Shown in pieces: positions 46,388-55,757 of a DNA stretch of 64,000 bases. This DNA comes from Rhodanobacter sp. B04 (GTDB lineage: Bacteria; Pseudomonadota; Gammaproteobacteria; Xanthomonadales; Rhodanobacteraceae), in assembly GCF_002001125.1 (NCBI RefSeq), contig NZ_MUNV01000026.1, positions 1 through 64,000 on the forward strand, written 5' to 3'. The notes beneath the pieces were generated by a model that was given only the letters and a program-made list of their open reading frames with translations, searched no databases and was not told the origin of the DNA. The position numbers were made by a program, and so were the translations under genes. Within the stretch, counting starts at the first letter, position 1. Each line of letters starts with the position of its first letter.

Positions 46388-47257
46388 TCAACCGCTGTAC
46401 AAGGTGCCGGTGTTCACCACCGGCTGGGTGCCGCGCTCGCCGCACAGCACCACCAGCAGGTTGCTGACCATCGCCGCCTTGCGCTCTTCGTCGAGCTGTA
46501 CCACGCCACGCTTGCTGAGCTGGTCGAGCGCCATCTCGACCATGCTGACGGCGCCTTCGACGATCCGGGTACGCGCCGCGATGATCGCGCCAGCCTGCTG
46601 CCGTTGAAGCATCGCCTGGGCGATTTCCTGGGCGTAGGCGAGATGGCTGATGCGCGCCTCGACCACCTGCACGCCGGCCTTGCCGAGGCGGGTCTGGATC
46701 TCGTCGCGCAGATGTGTGTTGATCTCGTCGCCGTGGCTGCGCAGCGAGGGCTTGCCGTCGTCGTGCGAGTCGTACGGATAGCTCTGTGCCATCTGGCGCA
46801 GCGCCGATTCGCTCTGGATATGCACGTAGTTCTCGTAATCGTCCACGCAGAACACGGCCTCGGCGGTATCCACCACCTGCCATACCACGACAGCGGCGAT
46901 CTCGATCGGGTTGCCGTCGCTGTCGTTGACCTTCAGCTTGCCGCTCTCGAAGTTGCGCACGCGCAGCGACAGGCGCTGCTTGGTGTAGAAGGGATTGGTC
47001 CAGCGCAGGCCTGCCTCGCGTACGGTGCCGGCGTACTTGCCGAACAGCTGCAGCACCTGGCCTTCGTTCGGTGCGACCTGGAAGAAGCCCTTCAGCAGGA
47101 ACACCTCGAGCACACCCAGGGCGGTGCCGAGAAATATATGCAGCACGGGTTGCGCCGGATCGGCGCCAAAAATCAGTGCCGCACAGACGCCGGCCAGCAC
47201 GATGCAGAAGCCGATGAAAGGGATGCCGGCGATGGAAAAGCCATTGCGTTCGTTCAT
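46388..47257 (-). CDS. SPFH domain (stomatin/prohibitin) membrane protein
   Basis: A 289-residue protein with two N-terminal hydrophobic helices (about 10-33 and 40-58), a band-7/SPFH domain ([57 protein letters not shown]) and a C-terminal helical region ([28 protein letters not shown]), which would drive oligomerisation. SPFH proteins form ring scaffolds around membrane proteases or lipid domains. AGGGAG precedes ATG 47257. No NfeD gene is adjacent; instead a CPBP protease ends the operon. Confidence 0.93.
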   Translation of the reverse strand: MNERNGFSIAGIPFIGFCIVLAGVCAALIFGADPAQPVLHIFLGTALGVLEVFLLKGFFQVAPNEGQVLQLFGKYAGTVREAGLRWTNPFYTKQRLSLRVRNFESGKLKVNDSDGNPIEIAAVVVWQVVDTAEAVFCVDDYENYVHIQSESALRQMAQSYPYDSHDDGKPSLRSHGDEINTHLRDEIQTRLGKAGVQVVEARISHLAYAQEIAQAMLQRQQAGAIIAARTRIVEGAVSMVEMALDQLSKRGVVQLDEERKAAMVSNLLVVLCGERGTQPVVNTGTLYSG

Positions 47258-47284
47258 GGTGTTGTCTCCCTGAGATGCGAAAAG

Positions 47285-47304
47285 TAGATATCAAATAGAT
47301 ATCA
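47285..47304 (-). promoter_or_regulatory. Tandem direct repeat in the SPFH promoter, candidate RHH operator
   Basis: TAGATATCA occurs at 47285-47293 and again at 47296-47304, an 11-bp period (one helical turn). Each copy contains palindromic GATATC. On the operon strand it reads TGATATCTA twice and lies 28-47 bp before the SPFH start, overlapping where a -10 box (TATGAT, just upstream) would be. Tandem half-sites at one-turn spacing are typical of Arc/MetJ-type repressors, and the operon encodes one. Confidence 0.5.
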
Positions 47305-47384
47305 TATGCAAGTGCCGGCCAGCCGTTGCCGTGCAAACTGGCATGGAACCCGGATCGGGCGGCCTGATGGGCCTCCCGGCCGCA

Positions 47385-47390
47385 TACAAT
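47385..47390 (+). promoter_or_regulatory. Candidate -10 box of purT
   Basis: TACAAT in CGCATACAATG, 27 bp before the purT ATG. A -35 match at the right distance is weak. No PurR-like palindrome was seen. Confidence 0.35.
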
Positions 47391-47417
47391 GCCGCTTTGC
47401 CTGCGCCGGAGAACCCG

Positions 47418-48599
47418 ATGAAGCCGTTTGGTACGCCCCATTCCGATCATGCCCTGCGCGTCCTGCTGCTCGGTGCCGGCGAACTGGGCAAGGAGGTGGC
47501 GATCGAGCTGCAACGCTACGCGGTGGAGGTGATCGCGGTGGATCGCTACGCCAATGCGCCGGCGATGCAGGTTGCCCATCGCAGCCATGTGATCGACATG
47601 CTCGACGGCAACGCGCTGCGCTCGGTGATCGCGCTGGAAAAGCCCGACCTGGTGGTGCCGGAGATCGAGGCGATCCACACGCCCACCCTGATCGAACTGG
47701 AGAAGGAAGGGCAGCGGGTGATTCCGACCGCCCGTGCGGCGTGGCTGACGATGGACCGCGAAGGCATCCGCCGGCTGGCGGCGGAGGAGCTGAAACTGCC
47801 GACCTCGCCATACCGTTTCTGCGATGACGAAGCACAGTATCGCGAGGCGGTTGCCGTGATCGGCTACCCGTTCGTGATCAAGCCGGTGATGAGTTCATCC
47901 GGCAAGGGCCAGAGCGTGGTGCGCAGTGCCGATGAATTGCAGCACGCCTGGGACTACGCGCAGTCCGGTGGCCGTGCCGGCAAGGGCCGGGTGATCGTCG
48001 AAGGCTTCGTGGATTTCGATTACGAGATCACCCTGCTGACGGTGCGCCATACCGATGGCGTCAGCTTCTGCGCGCCGATCGGTCATCGCCAGGAGGGTGG
48101 CGACTACCGCGAGTCGTGGCAGCCGCAGCCGATGAGTGAAGTCGCGCTGGCAGAAGCGCAGCGGCAGGCGGCGGCGGTGACCGGCGCGCTCGGCGGCTGG
48201 GGCGTGTTCGGCGTGGAGTTTTTCGTCAAGGGCGACGCGGTGATTTTCTCCGAGGTCAGTCCGCGTCCGCACGATACCGGCCTGGTCACGCTGATCTCGC
48301 AGGAGCTCTCCGAGTTCGCGCTGCACGCGCGGGCGATCCTGGGCCTGCCGATTCCGGTGATCCGTCAACACGGCCCGTCGGCTTCCTGCGCGGTGCTGGT
48401 CGAAGGAAACAGCACTGCGCCGCGCTACCACGGTGTCGGCGACGCGCTGGCCGAGCCGGATACGCAGCTGCGCATCTTCGGCAAGCCGACCGTCAATGGT
48501 CGCCGGCGCATGGCGGTGACGCTGGCGCGCGCCGAGTCGCTGGAGGCGGTGGTGGGCAAGGCGGTACGCGCCGCAGGGCGTCTACGCATCGAGTTGTAA
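47418..48599 (+). CDS. purT: Formate-dependent phosphoribosylglycinamide formyltransferase
   Basis: A 393-residue ATP-grasp enzyme (E. coli PurT 392). Signatures: [19 protein letters not shown] at the N-terminus, [30 protein letters not shown] (ATP-binding lysine and loop), [16 protein letters not shown] and [14 protein letters not shown]. It formylates GAR with formate and ATP in purine synthesis. ATG 47418 has GGAG six bases upstream. Confidence 0.96.
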   Translation: MKPFGTPHSDHALRVLLLGAGELGKEVAIELQRYAVEVIAVDRYANAPAMQVAHRSHVIDMLDGNALRSVIALEKPDLVVPEIEAIHTPTLIELEKEGQRVIPTARAAWLTMDREGIRRLAAEELKLPTSPYRFCDDEAQYREAVAVIGYPFVIKPVMSSSGKGQSVVRSADELQHAWDYAQSGGRAGKGRVIVEGFVDFDYEITLLTVRHTDGVSFCAPIGHRQEGGDYRESWQPQPMSEVALAEAQRQAAAVTGALGGWGVFGVEFFVKGDAVIFSEVSPRPHDTGLVTLISQELSEFALHARAILGLPIPVIRQHGPSASCAVLVEGNSTAPRYHGVGDALAEPDTQLRIFGKPTVNGRRRMAVTLARAESLEAVVGKAVRAAGRLRIEL

Positions 48600-48656
48600 G
48601 CCTTGGCGATGCGCTAGGCTTGATCGATACGGCAGCTGATCGAGAGGAGAGCAGAT

Positions 48657-50177
48657 ATGCAATCGAGCGGATTCGCGCACTGGCTGGTCGTGGTGGTGGA
48701 ACTCTGCACGGCGTTCGCGTTGCTGTTGCTGGCACTGGCGGTGATGGTGGTGCTGGTGACCTGGGTGGTCGACCGCAACCAGACCGGCAACGCGGTGTTG
48801 CGCAACTTCCCGGTGATCGGCCATTTCCGCTATTGGTTCCTGCATCTGGGCGAGTTTTTCCGCCAGTACCTGTATTCCAGCGATCGCGAGGAGATGCCGT
48901 TCAACCGCGCCCAGCGCACCTGGGTGTACCGCGCCGCCAAGGACGTCGACAACACCAACGCGTTCGGCTCCAGCCGCGACCTGCGCGGCGAAGGCGTGCC
49001 GTTCTTCGTCAACGCACCGTTCCCGGACCTCGGCGTGGATCACGTCAAGCCAGTGCCGGTGACGATCGGCCCGTATGCGCGCGAACCGTACAGCCATGCG
49101 CCGTTCTTCAACATCTCGGCGATGAGTTTCGGCGCGCTGTCGGCGCCGGCGGTACGCGCGCTGTCGCGCGGCGCGGCCAAGGCCGGGATCTGGATGGATA
49201 CCGGCGAGGGCGGCCTGGCGCCGTATCACCTCGAAGGCGGCTGCGACATCATCTTCGAGATCGGCACCGCCAAGTACGGCGTGCGCACCCCCGACGGCAG
49301 GCTCGACGACGGCAAGTTGCTGGCGATCTGCGCGCACAAGCAGGTGAAGATGGTCAGCATCAAGCTGGGGCAGGGCGCCAAGCCGGGCATGGGCGGCCTG
49401 TTGCCCGGCGCCAAGGTCACTGCGGAGATTGCCGCGATCCGCGGCATCCCGGTCGGTGAGGATTCGCAGAGCCCGAATCGCCATCTGGACATCGGCAACG
49501 TGTCGCAACTGATGGACAGCATCAACCACATCCGCGAACTCACCGGCAAGCCGGTCGGCTTCAAGGCGGTACTCGGTGGGGTGGAATGGATCAGCGAGCT
49601 ATGCGATGAAGTGCACCAGCGCGGCATCGAGAGCGCACCGGATTTCATCATCGTCGACGGCTCCGAGGGCGGCACCGGCGCGGCGCCGCAGACGTTGATG
49701 GAAGGCGTCGGCCTGCCCTTGCATGAAGCGTTGCCGGCCTTGCTCGACATGCTGATCGTCAAGGGCCTGCGCGAGCGCATCAAGGTGGTCTGCTCGGGCA
49801 AGTGCATCACCGCCTACGACGTGGCGTGGGCACTGTCGCTCGGCGCTGACTTCGTCAATTCCGCGCGCGGCTTCATGCTTGCGCTGGGCTGCATCCAGTC
49901 GCTGCAGTGCAACCGCAACACCTGTCCCACCGGCATCACCACGCAGAACCCGAAGCTGCAGCGCGGCCTGGTGGTGCTGGACAAGAGCGAGCGCGTCTAC
50001 CATTACGCCACGAACGTGATGAAGGAAGTCGGCATCATCGCGCACAGCTGCGGCGTCAGCGAACCGCGCCAGCTCAATCGCGGGCATTGCCGCGTGGTCG
50101 GCGATGACGGCTTGTCGATTCCGCTGGAGAAGCTGTTCCCGTATCCCCGGACGCAACAGTCATCCGGGGTGCGATGA
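48657..50177 (+). CDS. FMN-binding glutamate synthase family protein
   Basis: A 506-residue protein with an N-terminal membrane helix (about 10-38) that glutamate synthase itself lacks, then a GltB-like TIM barrel: FFNISAMSFGALSAPAVRALSRGA, GEGGLAPYHLEGGCDIIFEIG, IVDGSEGGTGAAP and the [3Fe-4S] ligand region CIQSLQCNRNTCPTGI. No glutaminase domain is present, so it does not make glutamate from glutamine by itself. GAGGAG precedes ATG 48657. The physiological reaction of this YerD/archaeal GltB-like family is not established. Confidence 0.9.
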   Translation: MQSSGFAHWLVVVVELCTAFALLLLALAVMVVLVTWVVDRNQTGNAVLRNFPVIGHFRYWFLHLGEFFRQYLYSSDREEMPFNRAQRTWVYRAAKDVDNTNAFGSSRDLRGEGVPFFVNAPFPDLGVDHVKPVPVTIGPYAREPYSHAPFFNISAMSFGALSAPAVRALSRGAAKAGIWMDTGEGGLAPYHLEGGCDIIFEIGTAKYGVRTPDGRLDDGKLLAICAHKQVKMVSIKLGQGAKPGMGGLLPGAKVTAEIAAIRGIPVGEDSQSPNRHLDIGNVSQLMDSINHIRELTGKPVGFKAVLGGVEWISELCDEVHQRGIESAPDFIIVDGSEGGTGAAPQTLMEGVGLPLHEALPALLDMLIVKGLRERIKVVCSGKCITAYDVAWALSLGADFVNSARGFMLALGCIQSLQCNRNTCPTGITTQNPKLQRGLVVLDKSERVYHYATNVMKEVGIIAHSCGVSEPRQLNRGHCRVVGDDGLSIPLEKLFPYPRTQQSSGVR

Positions 50178-50190
50178 CCGCCGTCGGGTG

Positions 50191-50904
50191 TCATGCCCGT
50201 GGCATGGATTGCCAGCCCTCGGCCGTGCGTACCTGCAACGGCCTGAAGCGCCGCTTGTAATCCATCTTCGGGTGACCGTCGATCCAGAAGCCGAGATACA
50301 GCCACGGCACGCCGCGGCGGCGGGCCAGTTCGACCTGTTGCAGGATCGCGTAGGTGCCGAGGCTGCGTGCGCTTTCGCTGGGGTCGTAGAACGTGTAGAC
50401 GGCTGAAATGCCGTTGAGGCAGACATCGGTGACGGCTACCGCGAGCAGGCGCTCGCCCTGGCGCAATTCCAGGAACAGCGTGGGGCTCCACGGCGCGGTG
50501 AGGAAGCGGCGGAAGTCGCTGGCTTCGGCATCGTCCATGCCGCCGCCGGGGTGGCGGCTTTGCAGGTAACGCTCGTACAGGCTGTGGCGTTCGCGGTTGT
50601 AGCCGGGCATGGATTCGCTGACGACGAGGTCGGCGTTGCGTTTCAGGCAGCGCCGCTGGGTGCGATCGGGCTGGAAGTTCGCCACGTCGAGCCGGCACGG
50701 CGTGCAGGCGTGGCACTGCGGGCAATGCGGGAAATACAGGTGGCCGCCGGCGCGCCGGAAGCCGCGCTCCAGCGCGGGTCCGTACAGGCGGTCGAGATGC
50801 GGCGCGGCCGGATCCAGCACCAGATTCTGCGCCGTGCGCTCGGCGTAGTAGCCGCACGCGTGCGGCAGGGTCTGGAACAGGCGGACTTGGTCGGTGCGGC
50901 GCAT
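50191..50904 (-). CDS. bpt: Aspartate/glutamate leucyltransferase (Bpt)
   Basis: A 237-residue protein of the Ate1/Bpt family. It has CGYYAERTAQNLVLDP, a Cys-rich FPHCPQCHACTPCRLDV segment, DDAEASDFRRFL and YLGFWIDGHPKMDYKRRFRP. Bpt transfers leucine from Leu-tRNA to proteins with N-terminal Asp or Glu, marking them for ClpS/ClpAP. No clpA or clpS gene is in the window. Confidence 0.95.
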   Translation of the reverse strand: MRRTDQVRLFQTLPHACGYYAERTAQNLVLDPAAPHLDRLYGPALERGFRRAGGHLYFPHCPQCHACTPCRLDVANFQPDRTQRRCLKRNADLVVSESMPGYNRERHSLYERYLQSRHPGGGMDDAEASDFRRFLTAPWSPTLFLELRQGERLLAVAVTDVCLNGISAVYTFYDPSESARSLGTYAILQQVELARRRGVPWLYLGFWIDGHPKMDYKRRFRPLQVRTAEGWQSMPRA

Positions 50905-50959
50905 GGCCCGATTCTATGCCTGCCTGTGGGCGCGGCACCATCGGCGCGTCAGGTTTCCG

Positions 50960-51352
50960 CTAGACGACGTGCAGGTAGCGCAGCAGCACCATCGCGAACG
51001 CGGCGAGCACGAGCATCAGCACGATGCGGCGCACGCGGGCCACGGTGTGGCCGCGCCGCATCTCCGGCGTGGGGTTGCGCGCGGCGGCCAGTTCCTCGGC
51101 GTGGCGGATCACCGGCTCGATGCCGATCTCGCGCAGCAGCGCGCGCGCCCTGGTGTAGTCGTCGGCGCTGGTGATCCACACCTGCGCCCAGCTGTCGCGG
51201 TTTTCCTGCCGCTGCGAGTAGCTGAAGCGTTGCCAGGTAGGGCGGTTGTAGTTCGATCGATTGGCCACGGAAGCCTCGATGCCGTGTTCGGCCATCAGGG
51301 CGACCACGCGATCGATGTTTTCCGGGCGGGGCGAGGTATAGATCTGGCGCAT
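50960..51352 (-). CDS. DUF2007-like protein with C-terminal membrane helix
   Basis: A 130-residue protein. The N-terminal two-thirds have the small alpha/beta pattern of DUF2007 (signal-transducing-like) proteins: IYTSPRPENIDRVVALMAEHGIEASV and SWAQVWITSADDYTRARALLREIGI. A single C-terminal hydrophobic helix (about 108-126) anchors it, with the N-terminus cytoplasmic. Lies 55 bp upstream of bpt on the same strand. Function unknown. Confidence 0.75.
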   Translation of the reverse strand: MRQIYTSPRPENIDRVVALMAEHGIEASVANRSNYNRPTWQRFSYSQRQENRDSWAQVWITSADDYTRARALLREIGIEPVIRHAEELAAARNPTPEMRRGHTVARVRRIVLMLVLAAFAMVLLRYLHVV

Positions 51353-51409
51353 GCGCGCAGTTTACCTCGTTGACCGGCCCTGATCCGGATGGGCCGGCCG
51401 TTCGTGCGC

Positions 51410-52276
51410 TCAGGGCTGGCGGACGCGGATCAATCCTTCCTGCGCAGTGGAGGCCACCAGTCGCCCGTCGCGGCTGAAGATCTGTCCTCGCGCGAGGCCA
51501 CGGCCGCCTTGCGCGGTGGGGCTGTCGAACGAATACAGCAGCCACTCGTCGACGCGGAACGGGCGATGGAACCACAGCGCATGATCGAGGCTGGCCATCT
51601 GCACGTTGTGGGTGAGATAGGAGATGCCGTGCGGCAGAGTGGCGGTGCCGATCAGGTGAAAATCCGATGCATACGCCAGCAGCGCGCGATGCAGGATCGC
51701 CGAATCGTTGATCGGCGAAGTCAGCTTGAACCAGATGTGCTGGATCGGCGGCCGCTTGGCCGGGTGGCGCTCATCGCGCGGCCAAACCTGGCGGAATTCG
51801 AATGGGCCGTCGATGCCGAGCCAGCGCTGCAGCTTCACTGGCAAGCGGGCCAGCTCATCCGGCGGCAGCGGGTGCAGCGGTTCGATGTCTTCCGGTGCCG
51901 GCACCTCGGGCATCGAGGTCTGGTGTTCGACGCCGTTTTCCGGAAGCTGGAACGAGATCGAGCCATTCAGGATCGGCTGGCCGTGCTGGATCGCCAGTAC
52001 CCGCCGCGACGAGAACGTGCCGCCATCGCGGGCACGCTCCACGCTGTAGACGATCGGCGCATCGATATCGCCGGCGCGTAGGAAGTAGGCGTGCAGCGAA
52101 TGGGCCTCGCGTTCCGGGTCAACGGTTTGCTGTGCAGCCGCCAGCGCCTGGCCCAGCACCTGGCCGCCAAACACGAAGCGGGTGCCGATGTCGCGGCTCT
52201 GGCCGCGGAACAGGTTGTCCTCCAGCCGTTCGAGCTGCAACAGCTCGACCAGTTCGGTGACGTGGTTTGGCGACAT
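51410..52276 (-). CDS. tesB: Acyl-CoA thioesterase II
   Basis: A 288-residue double hot-dog thioesterase (E. coli TesB 286). Conserved blocks: LEDNLFRGQSRDIGTRFVFGGQVLGQAL near the N-terminus, LHAYFLRAGD, NGSISFQ, MASLDHALWFHRPFRVDEWLLY and ARGQIFSRDGRLVASTAQEGLIR at the end. It hydrolyses medium- and long-chain acyl-CoA. Cytoplasmic, alone on its strand. Confidence 0.95.
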   Translation of the reverse strand: MSPNHVTELVELLQLERLEDNLFRGQSRDIGTRFVFGGQVLGQALAAAQQTVDPEREAHSLHAYFLRAGDIDAPIVYSVERARDGGTFSSRRVLAIQHGQPILNGSISFQLPENGVEHQTSMPEVPAPEDIEPLHPLPPDELARLPVKLQRWLGIDGPFEFRQVWPRDERHPAKRPPIQHIWFKLTSPINDSAILHRALLAYASDFHLIGTATLPHGISYLTHNVQMASLDHALWFHRPFRVDEWLLYSFDSPTAQGGRGLARGQIFSRDGRLVASTAQEGLIRVRQP

Positions 52277-52332
52277 GGGGAGGAACTCGTTGTGGCGGCG
52301 AAGGCGCGATTATAGCGGCCGCAGAGTGGCGC

Positions 52333-52893
52333 CTAGCGCGTGCCGATCCGCGCCAGCCCGCTGCCATCCAGCACCGCGGCCCATGGAAACAGCGGGCCGG
52401 GATCGAGCTTGCGATGGATTTCCAGCGCGGGGTCGTCGCTGGCCGGCATCATCGCGGTATCCAGGTCTTCGTGGCCGGCGATCTGCCGCAGGTTCGGGAA
52501 ATCATGGCGCAGCTGGGCCAGCAGGGCACGCAGCGCGCTGATCTGGGCGGCGGTGTACGGCTCGGTCATCTGTTGGTGATGCGAATCCCACCAGTGCGGA
52601 TAACGACCGAGGTTGACCAGTTCGATGCCGATCGAGTTCGGGTTGTGGCCACGCACGTGGTTCGCCGCGCGGGTCCCGGGAACGTAACGGTACACCGTGC
52701 CGTCGCGATCGATGTAGTAATGGCCGCTGTTGCCGCTGCCGTTGTCGTACAGGGCTTTCTCGCCGTATTCGCGGGCGGTGGCCAGGTCCGGCAGTTCGGT
52801 GCAGTGGATCACCACCAGCTCAACCGCGCTGGCGGGGCGCTCGGGCAGGCGGGCGACGTAGGGCAGCGGCTGGTCATGGATGGTCAGTGGCAT
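52333..52893 (-). CDS. N-acetylmuramoyl-L-alanine amidase (Amidase_2, AmpD-like)
   Basis: A 186-residue protein without signal peptide. The zinc site looks complete: His30 in VVIHCTE, a later His in AGHEDLD, and Asp in RKLDPGPLFPW. It also has GHYYIDRDGTVYRYV and SIGIELVN, the Amidase_2 core. A cytoplasmic AmpD-like role in recycling anhydro-muropeptides is likely, but chromosomal ampR/ampE partners are absent here. Confidence 0.88.
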   Translation of the reverse strand: MPLTIHDQPLPYVARLPERPASAVELVVIHCTELPDLATAREYGEKALYDNGSGNSGHYYIDRDGTVYRYVPGTRAANHVRGHNPNSIGIELVNLGRYPHWWDSHHQQMTEPYTAAQISALRALLAQLRHDFPNLRQIAGHEDLDTAMMPASDDPALEIHRKLDPGPLFPWAAVLDGSGLARIGTR

Positions 52894-52983
52894 CGGGCAA
52901 GTCTCGCATGCGTCAGGGTCGGGCGGAAACGTCGCCTGTTACCATGCACCTCTTGGCTTTTCGAAGTTTTCATGGAGACCGCC

Positions 52984-53511
52984 ATGCGCGGCCAGATCAT
53001 TCTCTCGCACGGCTCGGATTCCGGCCCGGACGCCATCAAGGTCAGCGTGCTGGCCGCCCTGGCCGAATCGCTGGGCTGGCGCACGCAGCGGCCGGACTAC
53101 CGCACCGACGATGCGCGCGGCCATGCCGGTTCGGTGGCGCCGCGCATCGCCCGCCTGCGCGCCACCATCGAGGCATTGGATGCACCGCCGCTGCTGGTGG
53201 GGTCCAGCATGGGTGCGTTCGTGTCCGGGCTGGTCTCGCTGGATGTGCCGGTGGCTGGCCTGCTGCTGCTGGCCACGCCGAGCGAGATCCCCGGCTACGC
53301 GCGCGCGTTCGATCTGCGCCGTGACGTGCCGACGATGCTGATTCATGGCTGGCGCGACGAGGTGTGTCCGCTGGCCGGCGTGCAGGCGTTCGCTGCCCGG
53401 CGCCGGCTGCCGTTGCTGCTGCTGGACGACGACCATCGGCTGGGCGCCAGCATGGACATGATCGCCGCGCAGTTCCGCGACCTGCTCGATCGTTTGGCGG
53501 TGAGCGCATGA
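52984..53511 (+). CDS. Small alpha/beta hydrolase
   Basis: A 175-residue hydrolase: ILSHGSDSGPDA near the N-terminus, nucleophile elbow GSSMGA (Ser near residue 76), Asp in LIHGWRDEVCP and a C-terminal His in DDDHRLG. ATG 52984 is chosen because GGAGA lies just before it. It overlaps rlmKL by four bases, so the two are coupled. Substrate unknown. Confidence 0.85.
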   Translation: MRGQIILSHGSDSGPDAIKVSVLAALAESLGWRTQRPDYRTDDARGHAGSVAPRIARLRATIEALDAPPLLVGSSMGAFVSGLVSLDVPVAGLLLLATPSEIPGYARAFDLRRDVPTMLIHGWRDEVCPLAGVQAFAARRRLPLLLLDDDHRLGASMDMIAAQFRDLLDRLAVSA

Positions 53512-55694
53512 GTCACTACTTTGCCACCTGCCCGAAGGGGCTGGAATACCTGCTGCGCGACGAACTGATCGCGATCGGCGCCAACGACGTGCGCGAGGCG
53601 CTGGCCGGCGCGCATTTCTCCGGCACGCTGGAAACCGCCTATCGCGCCTGCCTGTGGTCGCGGCTGGCCAGTCGCATCCTGTTGCCGCTGGCCGAGTTCG
53701 ATGCAGCCGATGACGATGCGCTGTATCGCGGCGTGCAGGAGATCGACTGGAGCCAGCACCTGGCCGCGCACGCCACCTTCGCGGTGGATGCCGGCACCGC
53801 GATGAGCAAGCTCACCCACAGCCAGTTCATCGGTCTGCGCACCAAGGATGCGGTGGTCGACCAGTTCCGCCAGCGTGACGGCAGCCGGCCGGGGATCGAC
53901 ACGGACGAACCGGACATCCGCATCAACCTGCGCCTGCGTCGCGACCGCGCGACCTTGTCGCTCGATCTGGCCGGTTCGCCGCTGCACCGCCGTGGCTGGC
54001 GGGAAATGCAGGGAGAAGCGCCGCTGAAGGAAAATCTCGCCGCCGCGATGCTGCTGCGTGCGCGCTGGCCTGAGGTGTATGCCGCCGGCGGTGCCTTGCT
54101 CGACCCGATGTGCGGTTCCGGCACGCTGCTGATCGAAGGCGCGCTGATGGCGGCCGATGTGGCGCCAGGCCTGCGCCGCGAGTATTTCGGTTTCCTCGGC
54201 TGGCAGCAGCATGACATCGCGCTGTGGCGCGGCCTGCTCGACGAAGCGAAGCAGCGCGCCGAAACCGGTCTGCGCGGATTGCGCAGCGTGTTCTTCGGCA
54301 GCGACGCCGACCCGCGCATGGTGCAGACCGCCATCCGCAATGCGCAGGAAGCGGGCGTGGCCGGCTTCTTCACGCTGGACCGGCAGGACATGACGCATGC
54401 CGCCCCACCAAGCGGTGTCGATTACGGCCTGGTCATCACCAACCCGCCGTACGGCGAACGGCTGGGCGAGCGCGCCGAGATGCCGAAGCTGTATCGCGCG
54501 CTGGGCGACACGTTGCGCACGCGCTTCACCGGCTGGCGCGCCGCCGTGCTGGCCGGCGACGTGGAACTCGGGCGTGCGATGCAGCTGCATGCAGACAAGC
54601 GCTATGCGCTGTACAACGGTGCACTGGAAACCGTGCTGCTGACCTTCGACCTGAGCCGGCGCGAAGAAGCACCGCGCGAACCGAAGCCGTTGTCGGCCGG
54701 CGCGCAGATGCTGAAGAACCGGCTGGAGAAAAACCTCAAGCACCTGCGCAAGCGGCTGACCCGCGAAGGCATCCACTGCTGGCGTGCCTACGATCAGGAT
54801 CTGCCCGAGTACGCCGCGGCGATCGATGTCTACGGCGCCACGAATGGCGACGATCACCTGCATGTCCAGGAATACCGCGCGCCGGCCGATGTGCCTGCCG
54901 ACATCGCGCGGCTGCGGCTGCGCGAGATCGCCCGCGTCGCCGGTGAAGTGCTCGGTGTTCCGCGCGAGCGCATCGCGATCAAGACGCGCGAGCGCGGCAA
55001 GGGTGGCTCCAAGTACGGCCAGCTCGACCAGCGCAACGAGTTCATCGAGGTGGACGAGGGCGGCCTGAAGTTCCTGGTCAACCTCACCGATTATCTCGAC
55101 ACGGGGCTGTTCCTCGATCACCGGCTGGTGCGCGCTAAAGTGCGCGAACTGGCGGACGGAAAGTGCTTCCTCAACCTGTTCGCCTATACCGCCACCGCCA
55201 GCGTGCACGCGGCAGCCGGCGGCGCACTGGAAACCACCAGTGTGGACCTGTCGGCCACGTACCTGGAATGGGCCTCGCGCAATCTTGCATTGAACGGCTT
55301 CAGCGGTTCGAGCCACCGGCTGATGCAGTTCGATGCACTGGAATTCCTGCAGCGCGACCGCGGCCATTACGGGCTGATCTTTGTCGATCCACCGACGTTC
55401 TCCAACTCCAAGCGCGCCGACGATTTCGACGTGCAACGCGACCACGTGAAGCTGCTCGATGCCTGCAACGAGCGGCTGACCCGCGATGGCGTGATCGTGT
55501 TCTCCAACAACTTCCGCCGCTTCAAGCTCGATCGCGCGGGACTGGAGCAGCGCTTCGAGATCGAGGACTGGACCGTGCCCAGCATCCCGTTTGATTTTGC
55601 CCGTCGCGCCGATATCCACGGCTGCTGGCTGCTGCGCCGGCGCAAACCTGACGCCGGGATTAATCCGTGGGAGACGGCCCGGATCAAAAAGTAA
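53508..55694 (+). CDS. rlmL: Bifunctional 23S rRNA methyltransferase RlmKL
   Basis: A 728-residue fused enzyme (E. coli RlmL about 700). N-terminal THUMP region (about 50-160), then the RlmL domain that makes m2G2445 with LLDPMCGSGTLLIEGA and the NPPYGERLG catalytic motif, then the RlmK domain that makes m7G2069 with FLNLFAYTATASVHAA and DPPTFSNSKRADDF. It modifies 23S rRNA during assembly of the large subunit. The start overlaps the hydrolase gene (ATGA). Confidence 0.97.
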   Translation: MSHYFATCPKGLEYLLRDELIAIGANDVREALAGAHFSGTLETAYRACLWSRLASRILLPLAEFDAADDDALYRGVQEIDWSQHLAAHATFAVDAGTAMSKLTHSQFIGLRTKDAVVDQFRQRDGSRPGIDTDEPDIRINLRLRRDRATLSLDLAGSPLHRRGWREMQGEAPLKENLAAAMLLRARWPEVYAAGGALLDPMCGSGTLLIEGALMAADVAPGLRREYFGFLGWQQHDIALWRGLLDEAKQRAETGLRGLRSVFFGSDADPRMVQTAIRNAQEAGVAGFFTLDRQDMTHAAPPSGVDYGLVITNPPYGERLGERAEMPKLYRALGDTLRTRFTGWRAAVLAGDVELGRAMQLHADKRYALYNGALETVLLTFDLSRREEAPREPKPLSAGAQMLKNRLEKNLKHLRKRLTREGIHCWRAYDQDLPEYAAAIDVYGATNGDDHLHVQEYRAPADVPADIARLRLREIARVAGEVLGVPRERIAIKTRERGKGGSKYGQLDQRNEFIEVDEGGLKFLVNLTDYLDTGLFLDHRLVRAKVRELADGKCFLNLFAYTATASVHAAAGGALETTSVDLSATYLEWASRNLALNGFSGSSHRLMQFDALEFLQRDRGHYGLIFVDPPTFSNSKRADDFDVQRDHVKLLDACNERLTRDGVIVFSNNFRRFKLDRAGLEQRFEIEDWTVPSIPFDFARRADIHGCWLLRRRKPDAGINPWETARIKK

Positions 55695-55757
55695 ACGCTT
55701 CAGTCCACATTAAGCACGCCAGGCCGAGCATAGGCACCGTATCAACGGAGAAGTGTC

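Noticed and set aside
53343-55619. 758-codon frame antisense to rlmKL
   Set aside because: Same type of artefact; RlmL and RlmK motifs are both intact on the forward strand.
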